From contig NZ_JACXXG010000017.1 in NCBI RefSeq assembly GCF_014764705.1, positions 1-64,000 of the forward strand: a stretch of DNA of 64,000 nucleotides. Reading direction: 5' to 3'. Below, one piece after another: positions 1-8,013 of this stretch. Made by a program: the position numbers and the translations under genes. The stretch is from Stutzerimonas kunmingensis. GTDB lineage: Bacteria; Pseudomonadota; Gammaproteobacteria; Pseudomonadales; Pseudomonadaceae. Every line of letters begins with the position of its first letter. Position 1 is the first letter of the stretch. The notes under the pieces were generated by a model. It had not been told where the DNA came from. It made no database searches and saw only the letters and a list, made by a program, of their open reading frames with translations.

Positions 1-54
1 CTTGGACTGGTCTCGATACTGGATACGATCAATCGGCTTAACCGCATGGCCTGA
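1..54 (+). CDS. Group II intron-encoded reverse transcriptase/maturase, last 17 codons (partial)
   Basis: The open frame entering from the left edge ends LGLVSILDTINRLNRMA then TGA at 52-54, directly in front of intron domain V. In bacterial introns the reverse transcriptase/maturase ORF lies in domain IV, ahead of domain V, so a stop codon here is where the intron-encoded protein should finish. No catalytic motif is visible in so short a piece. The identification rests on position only. It is tied to the intron call, which is much better supported than the protein itself. Confidence 0.55.
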   Translation, partial: LGLVSILDTINRLNRMA

Positions 55-125
55 ACCGCCGTGTACGGAACCGTACGCACGGTGGTGTGGGAGGACGGCG
101 GCCGTGAGGCCGCCTCCTACCCGAT
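1..125 (+). mobile_element. 3' end of a group IIC intron (domains V and VI)
   Basis: Bases 55-86 fold as domain V: 9 bp (55-63 with 78-86), a two-base bulge CG at 76-77, 4 bp (64-67 with 72-75) and a GAAC loop. The triad C57-G58-C59 includes a G58-U83 wobble, as in the CGC triad of group IIC introns. Bases 89-122 fold as domain VI: GGCGGCC (97-103) pairs with GGCCGCC (108-114) around a GTGA loop. A lower stem then leaves A119 unpaired, the expected branch-point adenosine. The intron should end at the AT of 124-125, a few bases after A119, matching the family rule of an AY 3' end. The rest of the intron lies left of the window, so its insertion target cannot be seen. Group IIC introns usually insert behind terminator hairpins or attC sites. 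Confidence 0.88.
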
Positions 126-237
126 CCCGATCCAGACGTTGTACTGCTTTTGCCGCATCTTCGCCGGTATTTCGGCTGCACAACGGGTAGCAAGAAGGCA
201 AAATGCTAGCTTTTCTCGGCAGCATGCCGGAGTTGCC

Positions 238-1527
238 GTGTCGCGTGCCGTCCCGCCTCGCCTCAGCCATTTTCTCGCGCCATTGGCCCTGTTGCTCGGC
301 GGAGAGGTCATCGCGCGTCAGGTTTCGCTGAGCGAGTTCTTCACGTCGCTCTATAACGTCCTGCCGACCGTACTGCTGTTGCTCGGCGGTGCGCTTTGCA
401 TGATGTACGGCCGCATCCGCGAGCTGTTTCTGCTGCTCTGCGTCTATCTTGCCTATTTCCTCCTCGATATCCACGCCGATCACTACCGGGCGCATGGCAC
501 TCTGCTGGACGATGCTGCACTGACCTTTCATCTCTGCAGCTTGCTGCTGCCGCTGCTTTACGGCCTGTATGGCGTGTGGCGAGAGCGCAGTCACCTGGCG
601 CAGGACGGTCTGGCCCGTGCCGCCGTGCTGTTTGCCGTCGGTGTCGTCGCCGTGGCGCTGGCAAAGCGGTTTCCGGAAGCGTTACATGCCTGGCTGGTGG
701 TGATTCGCTGGCCCGCGCTCAAGGCCGACTGGCTACCGCTCATCCAGCTGGCGTATCCGGTGTTCCTCGTGGCGCTGGTATTGCTGATCGTCCAGTACCT
801 TCGCCAGCCGCGACCTTCCCATGCGGCGCAGATCATCGCGCTGCTCGGCATTCTGCTGATGCTGCCGCAGACGTTCAGCCGCTATGCCGCCCTCAACATT
901 CTGAGCAGCCATGTGCTGCTGATGCTGGTGACGGCAATCGCTCATGAGGCTTATCTCATGGCCTTTCGTGACGAGCTGACCGGCTTGCCTGGGCGTCGCG
1001 CTCTGAATGAGCGACTGCAGCGCCTGGGGCGGCAGTACGTGCTGGCGATGGCTGATGTGGACCACTTCAAGCGCTTCAACGATACCTATGGTCACGACGT
1101 CGGTGATCAGGTGCTGAAGATGGTTGCCAGCCGGCTGCGCAAGATCGGCGGCGGTGGGCGCGCCTATCGTTATGGCGGTGAGGAATTCACTCTGGTATTT
1201 CCCGGGCACAGTATCGAGGAGTGCCTGCCGCACCTCGAGGCGGTACGCCAGTCGGTGGAGGCTTATGCCCTGCAGCTGCGTGACGCACACAATCGGCCGA
1301 AGGATGATCGTCGCGGCCGTATGGCCCGGGGAGCGGCGTCGGCGAACCAGGTCTCGGTGACCATCAGCATCGGAGTGGCGGAGCGACAAGGCGAGCAGCG
1401 CAGTCCGGAAGAGGTGATCAAGGCCGCCGACCAAGCGCTGTACAGTGCAAAAAAAGCAGGAAGAAACTGTTTGCGAGTGCATGGCGGTGGCCGCGGCGCG
1501 GTGCGCATGGCCGAGCATTCGCGTTAG
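238..1527 (+). CDS. Membrane-bound diguanylate cyclase (GGDEF domain)
   Basis: It makes cyclic di-GMP from two GTP at the cytoplasmic membrane. The first ~240 residues are mostly hydrophobic and give about six to eight membrane segments. A GGDEF domain follows, with DELTGLPGRRAL at its start, DVDHFKRFNDTYGHDVGD as the metal/GTP region and an intact RYGGEEF active site. The allosteric I-site RxxD expected nine residues ahead of GGEEF is absent (GGGG there), so product inhibition through that site is unlikely. A ~20-residue basic/Gly-rich insertion follows the active site. I chose the GTG at 238 because GGAG at 229-232 precedes it by 5 bases and the membrane segments begin soon after; the frame is open back to 61 but runs into the intron. 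The predicted protein is 429 aa. No sensory domain is recognisable, so the input signal is unknown. Confidence 0.85.
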   Translation: MSRAVPPRLSHFLAPLALLLGGEVIARQVSLSEFFTSLYNVLPTVLLLLGGALCMMYGRIRELFLLLCVYLAYFLLDIHADHYRAHGTLLDDAALTFHLCSLLLPLLYGLYGVWRERSHLAQDGLARAAVLFAVGVVAVALAKRFPEALHAWLVVIRWPALKADWLPLIQLAYPVFLVALVLLIVQYLRQPRPSHAAQIIALLGILLMLPQTFSRYAALNILSSHVLLMLVTAIAHEAYLMAFRDELTGLPGRRALNERLQRLGRQYVLAMADVDHFKRFNDTYGHDVGDQVLKMVASRLRKIGGGGRAYRYGGEEFTLVFPGHSIEECLPHLEAVRQSVEAYALQLRDAHNRPKDDRRGRMARGAASANQVSVTISIGVAERQGEQRSPEEVIKAADQALYSAKKAGRNCLRVHGGGRGAVRMAEHSR

Positions 1528-1666
1528 GGTTGCATCGGTATTGATAGTGACTGGTCAAAACTATCTGGTCATAAAAAGACGCTTAATCCTGTCCTGGTTA
1601 TTCGGTTAGACTCGCTGCAAACGGCCCATAGTGGTCGCAACCCAGTGTCTTGCGAGGAACCTTGCC

Positions 1667-3445
1667 ATGGCTGACTACCAAGCGCCGCTGCGCGACATGC
1701 GTTTTGTCCTGAATGAAGTCTTCGACGCGCCGAAACTCTGGCAGTCGCTGCCAGCGCTGGCCGAAGTGGTCGATGCCGAGACGGCCGATGCAATTCTCGA
1801 GGAAGCTGGCAAGATCACCGCCAACAGCATCGCGCCGCTCAACCGCAGCGGTGACGAAGAAGGCTGCCGCTGGGACGCCGGGGCTGTTTCTACGCCCGCC
1901 GGCTACCGCGAGGCTTATCAGCTATATGCCGAAGGCGGCTGGGTCGGTGTCGGTGGCGATCCTGCGTTCGGCGGGATGGGTATGCCCAAGGTCATCTCGG
2001 CCCAAGTCGAAGAGATGATGAACTCCGCCAGCCTGGCCTTCGGCCTCTATCCGATGCTGACGTCCGGCGCCTGCCTGTCGATCTACGCCCACGCCAGTGA
2101 GGAGCTCAAGCAGAAGTACCTGCCGAACATGTATGCCGGTGTCTGGTCCGGCTCCATGTGTCTGACCGAACCTCATGCCGGTACCGACCTCGGCATTATC
2201 CGCACCAAGGCCGAGCCGCAGGCAGACGGCTCCTACAAGATCAGCGGCACCAAGATATTCATCACCGGTGGCGAGCATGACCTGACCGAGAACATCATCC
2301 ACCTGGTGCTGGCCAAGCTGCCGGATGCGCCAGCTGGCTCCCGCGGCATCTCGTTGTTCCTGGTGCCGAAGGTGATGGTCAACGAGGACGGCACCCTGGG
2401 TGAGCGCAACTCGCTGTCCTGCGGTTCCATCGAGCACAAGATGGGTATCCAGGCCTCGGCGACCTGCGTGATGAACTTCGACGGTGCCACCGGCTGGATG
2501 GTCGGCGAGCCGAACAAGGGCCTCGCAGCGATGTTCACCATGATGAACTACGAGCGTCTGGGCGTCGGTATTCAGGGCCTGTCGACTGGCGAGCGCTCCT
2601 ATCAGAGCGCCATCGAGTATGCCCGCGAGCGTATCCAGAGCCGCGCACCGACCGGACCGATTGCGCAGGACAAGGCAGCCGATCCGATCATCGTGCATCC
2701 GGATGTACGCCGCATGCTGCTGACCATGAAGGCGCTGAACGAGGGTGGTCGCGCGTTCTCCAGTTATGTCGCGCTGCAGCTCGATATCGCCAAGTTCAGC
2801 GACGACGACGAGGCGCGGCTGCGAGCCGAGGCGCAGGTGGCGCTGCTGACACCGGTAGCCAAGGCCTTCCTCACTGACATGGGGCTGGAAACCACGGTAC
2901 ATGGGCAGCAGATTTTCGGCGGCCATGGCTTCATCCGCGAGTGGGGCCAGGAGCAGCTGGTGCGTGACTGCCGCATTACTCAGATCTACGAGGGCACCAA
3001 CGGCATTCAAGCGCTGGACCTGGTTGGGCGCAAGATTGTCGGCAGTGGTGGCACCATGTATCAGGCCTTCGTCGATGAAATTCGTACATTCATCGCTGAT
3101 GCCGGTCCGGAGCTGGCGGAGTTCGCCGAGCCCCTCAAGGCTGCCATGGACAATCTGGATGAGCTGACCGCCTGGGTAATCGATCAGGCCAAGGTGAATC
3201 CGAACGAAATCGGCGCCGCCTCGGTGGAGTACCTGCACGTGTTCGGCTACACCGCTTATGCGTACATGTGGGCACGCATGGCGGTAGCGGCATTCGCCAA
3301 ACAGGATGAAGGCGACTTCTACCAGAGCAAGCTGGGAACCGCGCGTTTCTACTTTGCTCGCCTGTTGCCGCGAATTCATTCGCTGAGCGCTTCGGTCAAG
3401 GCCGGAAGCGAGTCGCTGTACCTGCTCGACGCTGCTCAATTCTGA
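1667..3445 (+). CDS. Acyl-CoA dehydrogenase with C-terminal extension
   Basis: An FAD-dependent acyl-CoA dehydrogenase of fatty-acid beta-oxidation, oxidising acyl-CoA to trans-2-enoyl-CoA and passing electrons to ETF. At 592 aa it belongs to the long subgroup with an extra ~120-residue C-terminal domain. Family signatures visible are MCLTEPHAGTDLG, the FITGGEHD stretch, MNYERLGVGIQG, and QIFGGHGFIREWGQEQLVRDCRITQIYEGTNGIQ, which carries the FAD-binding and catalytic region near residues 415-450. The ATG at 1667 is preceded by GAGGA at 1654-1658; an in-frame GTG at 1631 lacks a good ribosome site. It stands alone between the cyclase gene and the rsmY-like sRNA. It corresponds in synteny to PA5020 as I recall it. 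Substrate chain length cannot be read from sequence. Confidence 0.92.
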   Translation: MADYQAPLRDMRFVLNEVFDAPKLWQSLPALAEVVDAETADAILEEAGKITANSIAPLNRSGDEEGCRWDAGAVSTPAGYREAYQLYAEGGWVGVGGDPAFGGMGMPKVISAQVEEMMNSASLAFGLYPMLTSGACLSIYAHASEELKQKYLPNMYAGVWSGSMCLTEPHAGTDLGIIRTKAEPQADGSYKISGTKIFITGGEHDLTENIIHLVLAKLPDAPAGSRGISLFLVPKVMVNEDGTLGERNSLSCGSIEHKMGIQASATCVMNFDGATGWMVGEPNKGLAAMFTMMNYERLGVGIQGLSTGERSYQSAIEYARERIQSRAPTGPIAQDKAADPIIVHPDVRRMLLTMKALNEGGRAFSSYVALQLDIAKFSDDDEARLRAEAQVALLTPVAKAFLTDMGLETTVHGQQIFGGHGFIREWGQEQLVRDCRITQIYEGTNGIQALDLVGRKIVGSGGTMYQAFVDEIRTFIADAGPELAEFAEPLKAAMDNLDELTAWVIDQAKVNPNEIGAASVEYLHVFGYTAYAYMWARMAVAAFAKQDEGDFYQSKLGTARFYFARLLPRIHSLSASVKAGSESLYLLDAAQF

Positions 3446-3536
3446 GAAGCCGCGGCTTAATCTAAAGGCAATATGAAATTATTTGGCCATGACGCGGAAC
3501 GATTAAGCCGCCCTTCAGGTCATAAAAACCGCACCA

Positions 3537-3554
3537 TGTAAGCCTGGACTTACA
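3537..3554. promoter_or_regulatory. GacA upstream activating sequence
   Basis: TGTAAG-CCTGGA-CTTACA is an exact match to the palindromic GacA-binding box TGTAAGN6CTTACA. This box drives rsmX/Y/Z sRNA genes in gammaproteobacteria. It lies ~100 bases ahead of the predicted RsmY start, and both half-sites are perfect. Confidence 0.9.
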
Positions 3555-3652
3555 GCATTGCATCAAGGATGACGCGATGTAGGAAAAGGCTTACAAGGCG
3601 TGATGCACAATGGCTACTACAGGCTCACAAGGTCTGACGGTAATCTACTGCT

Positions 3653-3780
3653 TAAGGACGTGGCGCATGGAAAGCGCAAATCAATAAAACGGATCACACA
3701 GGGAGCGGCGCCAGGATGGCGCGCGATCATGGATGTCAGGATTCAGTCTGCAGAGCCCCGCTTCGGCGGGGTTTTTCTTT
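3653..3780 (+). ncRNA. rsmY: RsmY-type sRNA that sequesters RsmA/CsrA proteins
   Basis: This is a ~125-base transcript between the GacA box and a strong terminator. It contains seven GGA motifs (3656, 3669, 3691, 3702, 3714, 3731, 3739), several in the AGGAT/AGGAC/GGGA contexts bound by RsmA/RsmE. Its 5' part (AAGGACGTGGCGCATGGAAAG) resembles the first hairpin of known pseudomonad RsmY (AGGACATTGCGCAGGAAGCGC in memory). A -10-like TAATCT sits at 3641-3646. The RNA is expected to titrate RsmA/RsmE and so relieve repression of biofilm, exopolysaccharide and secretion genes when GacS/GacA is active. The exact start is a guess, and it could be called RsmX or RsmZ by a stricter comparison. It lies next to an acyl-CoA dehydrogenase gene, as I recall for rsmY in P. 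putida. Confidence 0.85.
3756..3777 (+). terminator. Rho-independent terminator of the RsmY-type sRNA
   Basis: CCCCGC-TTCG-GCGGGG (3756-3771) forms a six-pair GC stem with a UUCG tetraloop and is followed by TTTTTCTTTT. It ends the sRNA and leaves ~80 bases before the 3' end of msrA on the other strand. Confidence 0.92.
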
Positions 3781-3857
3781 TCTGCTTAGTTCTTATGCCA
3801 GTAGTCAGCCATTCAAGCGGCCTTGCGACCGCTTAGGCTTAGGCCGATGTCCCGGCA

Positions 3858-4505
3858 TCAACTCGGCAGGCACACACCAGTGCCGCCCAACCCGCAATAT
3901 CCCCCAGGATTCTTTGCCAGATACTGCTGGTGGTAGGCCTCTGCGTAGAAGAAGGGCGGCGCGTCGTCGATCTCGGTGGTGATGGCCGGAAAGCCCGCTG
4001 CGCTCAGTTGCTGCTGGAAACGTTCACGACTCGTCTCCGCCTCGCTGCGCTGCTGTGCATCCATGCAGTAGATCGCCGAACGATACTGGCTGCCGACATC
4101 GTTACCCTGCCGCATTCCCTGAGTCGGGTTGTGAGCCTCCCAGAAAACGCGTAACAGCGTGCCGTAGTCGATCTGCTGAGGATCGAAGACCACCAGTACC
4201 GCCTCCGTATGCCCGGTAAGCCCGGAACAGACTTCATCGTACGTCGGGTTCGGGGTCAGGCCTCCGGCATAGCCGACAGCCGTCGTCCAGACTCCCGGCT
4301 GCTCCCAAAACCGGCGTTCCGCTCCCCAGAAGCAGCCCATGCCAAACACCGCCTGGCAAAGCCCTGCTGGAAAGGGCGGCTGCAGCGGGTTGCCATTGAC
4401 GTAGTGGGCGGGGGGGACCGGTATGGGTGTCGAGCGGCCGGGCAAGGCCTGCTCGGCGGTGGGCAGTGCCTGTTTGTTGATCAGAATCTGCGAGCGTAGC
4501 GACAT
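3858..4505 (-). CDS. msrA: Peptide methionine-S-sulfoxide reductase MsrA
   Basis: It repairs oxidised proteins by reducing methionine-(S)-sulfoxide, using thioredoxin. The catalytic GCFWG motif is at residues ~57-61 ([11 protein letters not shown]). Other family features are [16 protein letters not shown] [12 protein letters not shown], and [13 protein letters not shown]. The C-terminal [10 protein letters not shown] supplies resolving cysteines. Length, 215 aa, matches the cytosolic pseudomonad form; no signal peptide is seen. Synteny with dipA downstream agrees with PA5018-PA5017. Confidence 0.96.
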   Translation of the reverse strand: MSLRSQILINKQALPTAEQALPGRSTPIPVPPAHYVNGNPLQPPFPAGLCQAVFGMGCFWGAERRFWEQPGVWTTAVGYAGGLTPNPTYDEVCSGLTGHTEAVLVVFDPQQIDYGTLLRVFWEAHNPTQGMRQGNDVGSQYRSAIYCMDAQQRSEAETSRERFQQQLSAAGFPAITTEIDDAPPFFYAEAYHQQYLAKNPGGYCGLGGTGVCLPS

Positions 4506-4616
4506 GCGAGCCTCGAGCGGGGAAGGTGGCTGACGAGCTAGGCTACAAAAGCCCGGGAGTCAGTGAAAGCGCCACGGCTACCACGCGTCGCAGAGTCCTG
4601 CGCAAACGACTGGCGC

Positions 4617-7289
4617 TTAGCACCATTGGGGATAGCGGCGCAGAGCCTCGGTCAGGATGTTGCCGGGGATCGGCTTGTCGAACAGGTAGCCCTGACCGAT
4701 ATCACAGCGATGACGACGCAGGAATTTCAGCTGCTCCGGTGTTTCGATTCCTTCAGCGACGACCTTCAGGTGCAGCTTGCGGGCCATGGCGATCACTGCC
4801 GAGGTGATCTCCACGTCGTCCTGGTTGCCCGGGATGTCCTTGATAAAGCTGCGATCGATCTTGATCACGTCGATGGGGAATTTCTTCAGGTAGCTCAGTG
4901 AGGAATACCCAGTGCCGAAGTCGTCCATGGCCAGCGTCAGGCCGAGCGCCTTGAGGCCGATCAGCTGCTGTCGGGTTTCCTCGGTGGCTTCGAGCAGGAG
5001 GCTTTCTGTCAGCTCCAGCTCCAGCTGCGCGGCGGGAAGTTGCTCTTCGAGCAGAATTGCGGCGATCGTGCCAAGCAGATCCGGATCCGAGAATTGCTTG
5101 GGTGAAAGGTTGATTGCGATCTGGGGCGTGCCAAGGCCTAGCGCGGAAAGGGTGACGCCCATCCGGCAAGCTTCCCGCGCGACCCACTTGCCGATCGGGA
5201 TGATCAGCCCGGTTTCTTCCGCGACGCTGATGAACTGATCCGGGCGGATCATGCCCTTTTCCGGATGGTTCCAGCGCAGCAGCGCTTCCAGCCCCTGCAG
5301 CCGGCCGGTATGCAGGCATAGCTTGGGCTGGTAGAACACCTCCAACTCGTTCTGCAGCAGCGCACGGCGCAGGTTGTTCTCGACGAACAGCTTGTAGTTG
5401 GCTTCGGCATGCAGGGCTTCGGTAAATATCTGCACCTGGTTCTTGCCGTTCGCCTTGGCCTTGTGCAGCGCTTGCCCGGCATGCTTCATCAGCGTTTCCG
5501 GGTCACGCCCGTGCTGAGGCGAGCACGCCAGCCCCAGGGACCCGCTGACGCTGATCAGCTGCTTGTCGACGAATAGCGGCTTATCGAGGATGCGCAGCAC
5601 CTGGTCTGCCAGGCGGACGCCTTCGTCCAGTCCCTTGTCATCGAACAGCAGGGCGAACTCGTTGCTGGCAAAGCGTGCCAGTACGGCCTGCTGGCTGAGT
5701 CCGTTGCGCAGTCGCCGGGCAAGGCTGGTGAGCAGCTTGTCGCCGGTCTGGTGGCCGAGGCTGTCGTTGATGCGCTTGAAGTTGTCGATGTCCACCAGCA
5801 ACAGGCAGAGTCTGGGCTCGGCGCCGGCGGCAAAGCGCTCCTCGATGCTGCGAATGAAGTACGGGCGATTGCCCAGGTTGGTCAGGTTGTCGGTATAGGC
5901 CAGACGCTCGATATGCTGATGCGCCAGTTTGCTGCGGGTGATGTCCTCGTAGATACCGATGTAGTGGGTCAGCGCGCCTTCATCATTGAAGACCTTGGAG
6001 ATGGAAAGCTGACCCCAGTACGGCTCGAGGTTCTTGCGTCGGGAGCGGAACTCGCCCTGCCAGCTGTTGCTGTGGGCAAGTACCGAAGAGGTGTCGAACA
6101 GTAGCTCGCCGAGGTTTTCCAGAGCCTTCAGATCGGCCAGACGCTGACCGCGTACCTCGGCTGAGGAAAACTGGCTGATGACGGTGAATGCCGGATTCAC
6201 ATATTCCACCCGGCCTTCTCGGTCGACCAGGATGAAAGCGCTGGCGCTCTGTTCCACGGCGCGCTGGAACAGGCCGAGCATATGGGTTGCGCTGAGCCGC
6301 TGCTGATTGGCCAGCACCTGCGCATACTGATCGGCCAGCTCGCCGGCGAAGGCGATCTCGTCGGCCTGCCATGCGCGCGGTTTGCCTGTGTGTTGCAGGC
6401 TGAGAACGCCGATTACCTCCCCACCGACTCGAATGCTGGCGTCCAGGATCGAGCGAACGCCCTGCGGGCGATAGATAAGCTGGTCAAGTTCGCAGGTGCG
6501 ATGATCCTGGGACACGTCCTGCGCATCGACGGCGCGACCGCTCTGCAGCGCCTGCAAGTAGCGGGGAAAGGGTGCGAGTTCCAGGGCTGAGGGCGTTTCG
6601 TAATGGTCGCTGTCGAGTCGGTAGCACGACACCGGCTCCAGGCGCGTGCCGTCCAGATGCCAGATTGTCGCGCGGTTCAGCTCGTAGACTTCGCAGGCGG
6701 CCTGGGTGATCAGCTGTGCCGCTTCCAGTTCCGGATTGGCGGAGCCGTAGCGATGCCGAGCCAGCCTGACGATCAGGCTCTGCTGGGTGCGCGAGCGCAG
6801 CATGTGCTCGATGTGTTCGTCCTGGGCTTGCTGATGTTGCTGCAGCGCCGTGCGCAGTCGGGCGTTCTGCGCCCTGAGATCCTGATCCGATTCAGGCTGG
6901 CGTCCGGGCATCAGATAGCCCCTGAGCAGCTCGCGACCATACTGCTGGCAAACTTCGCCGAGTTCGGTGATGTCCTGCACGCCGTCAGGCGTGTGCAGTC
7001 GATAGCTGACTGAATAGTGGCTGCGGCCTGTCAGCTGTTGCTGAATCTCTTCGTGTAGCTGGTGACGGACGCTGGGCTCCATCAGGCTGGCGTAGGGGGC
7101 GTCTACCAGGGAGCAAAGGTCGCCGGCGGAAACACCGAGATAACGCTCGCAAGCAGGGTCGAGAAACAGCAGTGTCCAGCTGGACTCGTTCAAGCGCTCG
7201 AAACGCAGCATGCCGAGCCGTGAAGGCACTGGCAACTGCGTCACAACCTCGGTCGCCAGACGGCTGGCGGCATCGGTATGTATTTTCAT
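4617..7289 (-). CDS. dipA: c-di-GMP phosphodiesterase DipA-like (PAS-GAF-PAS-GGDEF-EAL)
   Basis: An 890-residue cytoplasmic signalling protein. An N-terminal PAS-like region (~20-130) is followed by a GAF domain (~185-335, HLDGTRLEPVSCYRL), a PAS domain (~345-465, FILVDREGRVEYVNPAF), a GGDEF domain (~480-630) and an EAL domain (~640-885). The GGDEF active site is degenerate (FASNEF instead of GGDEF), so it should not make c-di-GMP; in such proteins it may bind GTP and activate the EAL. The EAL domain is intact: EALLRW, ELTESLLL, DDFGTGYSSLSYL and IKIDRSFI are all present. It should therefore hydrolyse c-di-GMP to pGpG. In P. aeruginosa the syntenic PA5017 (DipA/Pch) promotes biofilm dispersion and cell heterogeneity. 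The frame closes 111 bases from msrA on the same strand, so the two may be cotranscribed. Confidence 0.9.
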   Translation of the reverse strand: MKIHTDAASRLATEVVTQLPVPSRLGMLRFERLNESSWTLLFLDPACERYLGVSAGDLCSLVDAPYASLMEPSVRHQLHEEIQQQLTGRSHYSVSYRLHTPDGVQDITELGEVCQQYGRELLRGYLMPGRQPESDQDLRAQNARLRTALQQHQQAQDEHIEHMLRSRTQQSLIVRLARHRYGSANPELEAAQLITQAACEVYELNRATIWHLDGTRLEPVSCYRLDSDHYETPSALELAPFPRYLQALQSGRAVDAQDVSQDHRTCELDQLIYRPQGVRSILDASIRVGGEVIGVLSLQHTGKPRAWQADEIAFAGELADQYAQVLANQQRLSATHMLGLFQRAVEQSASAFILVDREGRVEYVNPAFTVISQFSSAEVRGQRLADLKALENLGELLFDTSSVLAHSNSWQGEFRSRRKNLEPYWGQLSISKVFNDEGALTHYIGIYEDITRSKLAHQHIERLAYTDNLTNLGNRPYFIRSIEERFAAGAEPRLCLLLVDIDNFKRINDSLGHQTGDKLLTSLARRLRNGLSQQAVLARFASNEFALLFDDKGLDEGVRLADQVLRILDKPLFVDKQLISVSGSLGLACSPQHGRDPETLMKHAGQALHKAKANGKNQVQIFTEALHAEANYKLFVENNLRRALLQNELEVFYQPKLCLHTGRLQGLEALLRWNHPEKGMIRPDQFISVAEETGLIIPIGKWVAREACRMGVTLSALGLGTPQIAINLSPKQFSDPDLLGTIAAILLEEQLPAAQLELELTESLLLEATEETRQQLIGLKALGLTLAMDDFGTGYSSLSYLKKFPIDVIKIDRSFIKDIPGNQDDVEITSAVIAMARKLHLKVVAEGIETPEQLKFLRRHRCDIGQGYLFDKPIPGNILTEALRRYPQWC

Positions 7290-7399
7290 CGAGCGGTTGG
7301 CTTCCAGTATGCTCCACGGAGTCGGGCTGGCCTGTGCTCCAGGCGCCGTTCCAGCGAAGGACGATGGCTAAATAATATTAATTTCGGCAAGGGTGCATC

Positions 7400-7927
7400 A
7401 TGCGACAGGGACTGACAAGTCGGCTTGCAAAGTTAGTGATGGTCTCGGTTCTCTGCGTGATCGGAACACCTCTGATCGCGAGTGAAGTGGTGGAGTTCGG
7501 CTCGGATGAGTCGACTCGCTATCTCACTGAATTGAAAAAGCTTTATCTCACCAGCAGCGATCGCGAAGCGCTGCTCGCGCATAGTAACGGATTGCTCGAT
7601 ACCTACGCATTGCGAGCGGGTTATCAGGTTGGCCAGGCCAATCCGCAGGACTTTCTCTACGAGCTGAGCGTGGCCACTCCTGGCGAGTTGCGCATACGCG
7701 AGGAAGTCCGCAGCAGCAGCAGCGGTGTTGCCGTGCGCAACCGCAGTCTGTCGGTATTCGGGCTTGATCCCTACCTGCAATATCAGTGTCCTGCGCAAGG
7801 GTTCAGTTGTTCGATCAGCAGCCCCATCGACGGCCTGCCTTTGCTGGTCATTCTGCGCGACCCGCAGGGTGCCGAAGAGCTGGCCAAGGCGCTGTCTTTT
7901 CTGATTCGTAATCTGCAGAAGGGTTGA
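7400..7927 (+). CDS. Secreted/periplasmic protein of unknown function
   Basis: A 175-residue protein that I do not recognise. It starts with a positively charged then hydrophobic stretch (residues ~8-27, ending PLIASE), a typical Sec signal peptide with cleavage near residue 27. The mature part has two cysteines about eight residues apart (QCPAQGFSCS), suited to a periplasmic disulphide, and no catalytic motif I can name. AAGGG at about 7387-7391 precedes the ATG. It is divergent from dipA across 110 bases and is followed by a shared bidirectional terminator before aceF. Confidence 0.75.
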   Translation: MRQGLTSRLAKLVMVSVLCVIGTPLIASEVVEFGSDESTRYLTELKKLYLTSSDREALLAHSNGLLDTYALRAGYQVGQANPQDFLYELSVATPGELRIREEVRSSSSGVAVRNRSLSVFGLDPYLQYQCPAQGFSCSISSPIDGLPLLVILRDPQGAEELAKALSFLIRNLQKG

Positions 7928-7961
7928 CGCAGCAGTCGGTACGCGTGATCCCTGCACAATA

Positions 7962-8003
7962 GAAAACGCCGCATCTTCTTCAGAGGATGCGGCGTTTTCG
8001 TTT
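7962..8003. terminator. Bidirectional terminator between the 7400 gene and aceF
   Basis: AAAACGCCGCATC (7963-7975) pairs with GATGCGGCGTTTT (7986-7998) around a ~10-base loop. The stem has an A-run on its left and a T-run on its right, so it can end transcripts from both converging genes. Confidence 0.88.
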
Positions 8004-8013
8004 GGCTCAGCCG

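Noticed and set aside
3600..3836. 78-codon open frame in the acyl-CoA dehydrogenase/msrA gap
   Set aside because: It overlaps the RsmY-type RNA and its terminator and has no ribosome site; the RNA signals explain the region better.
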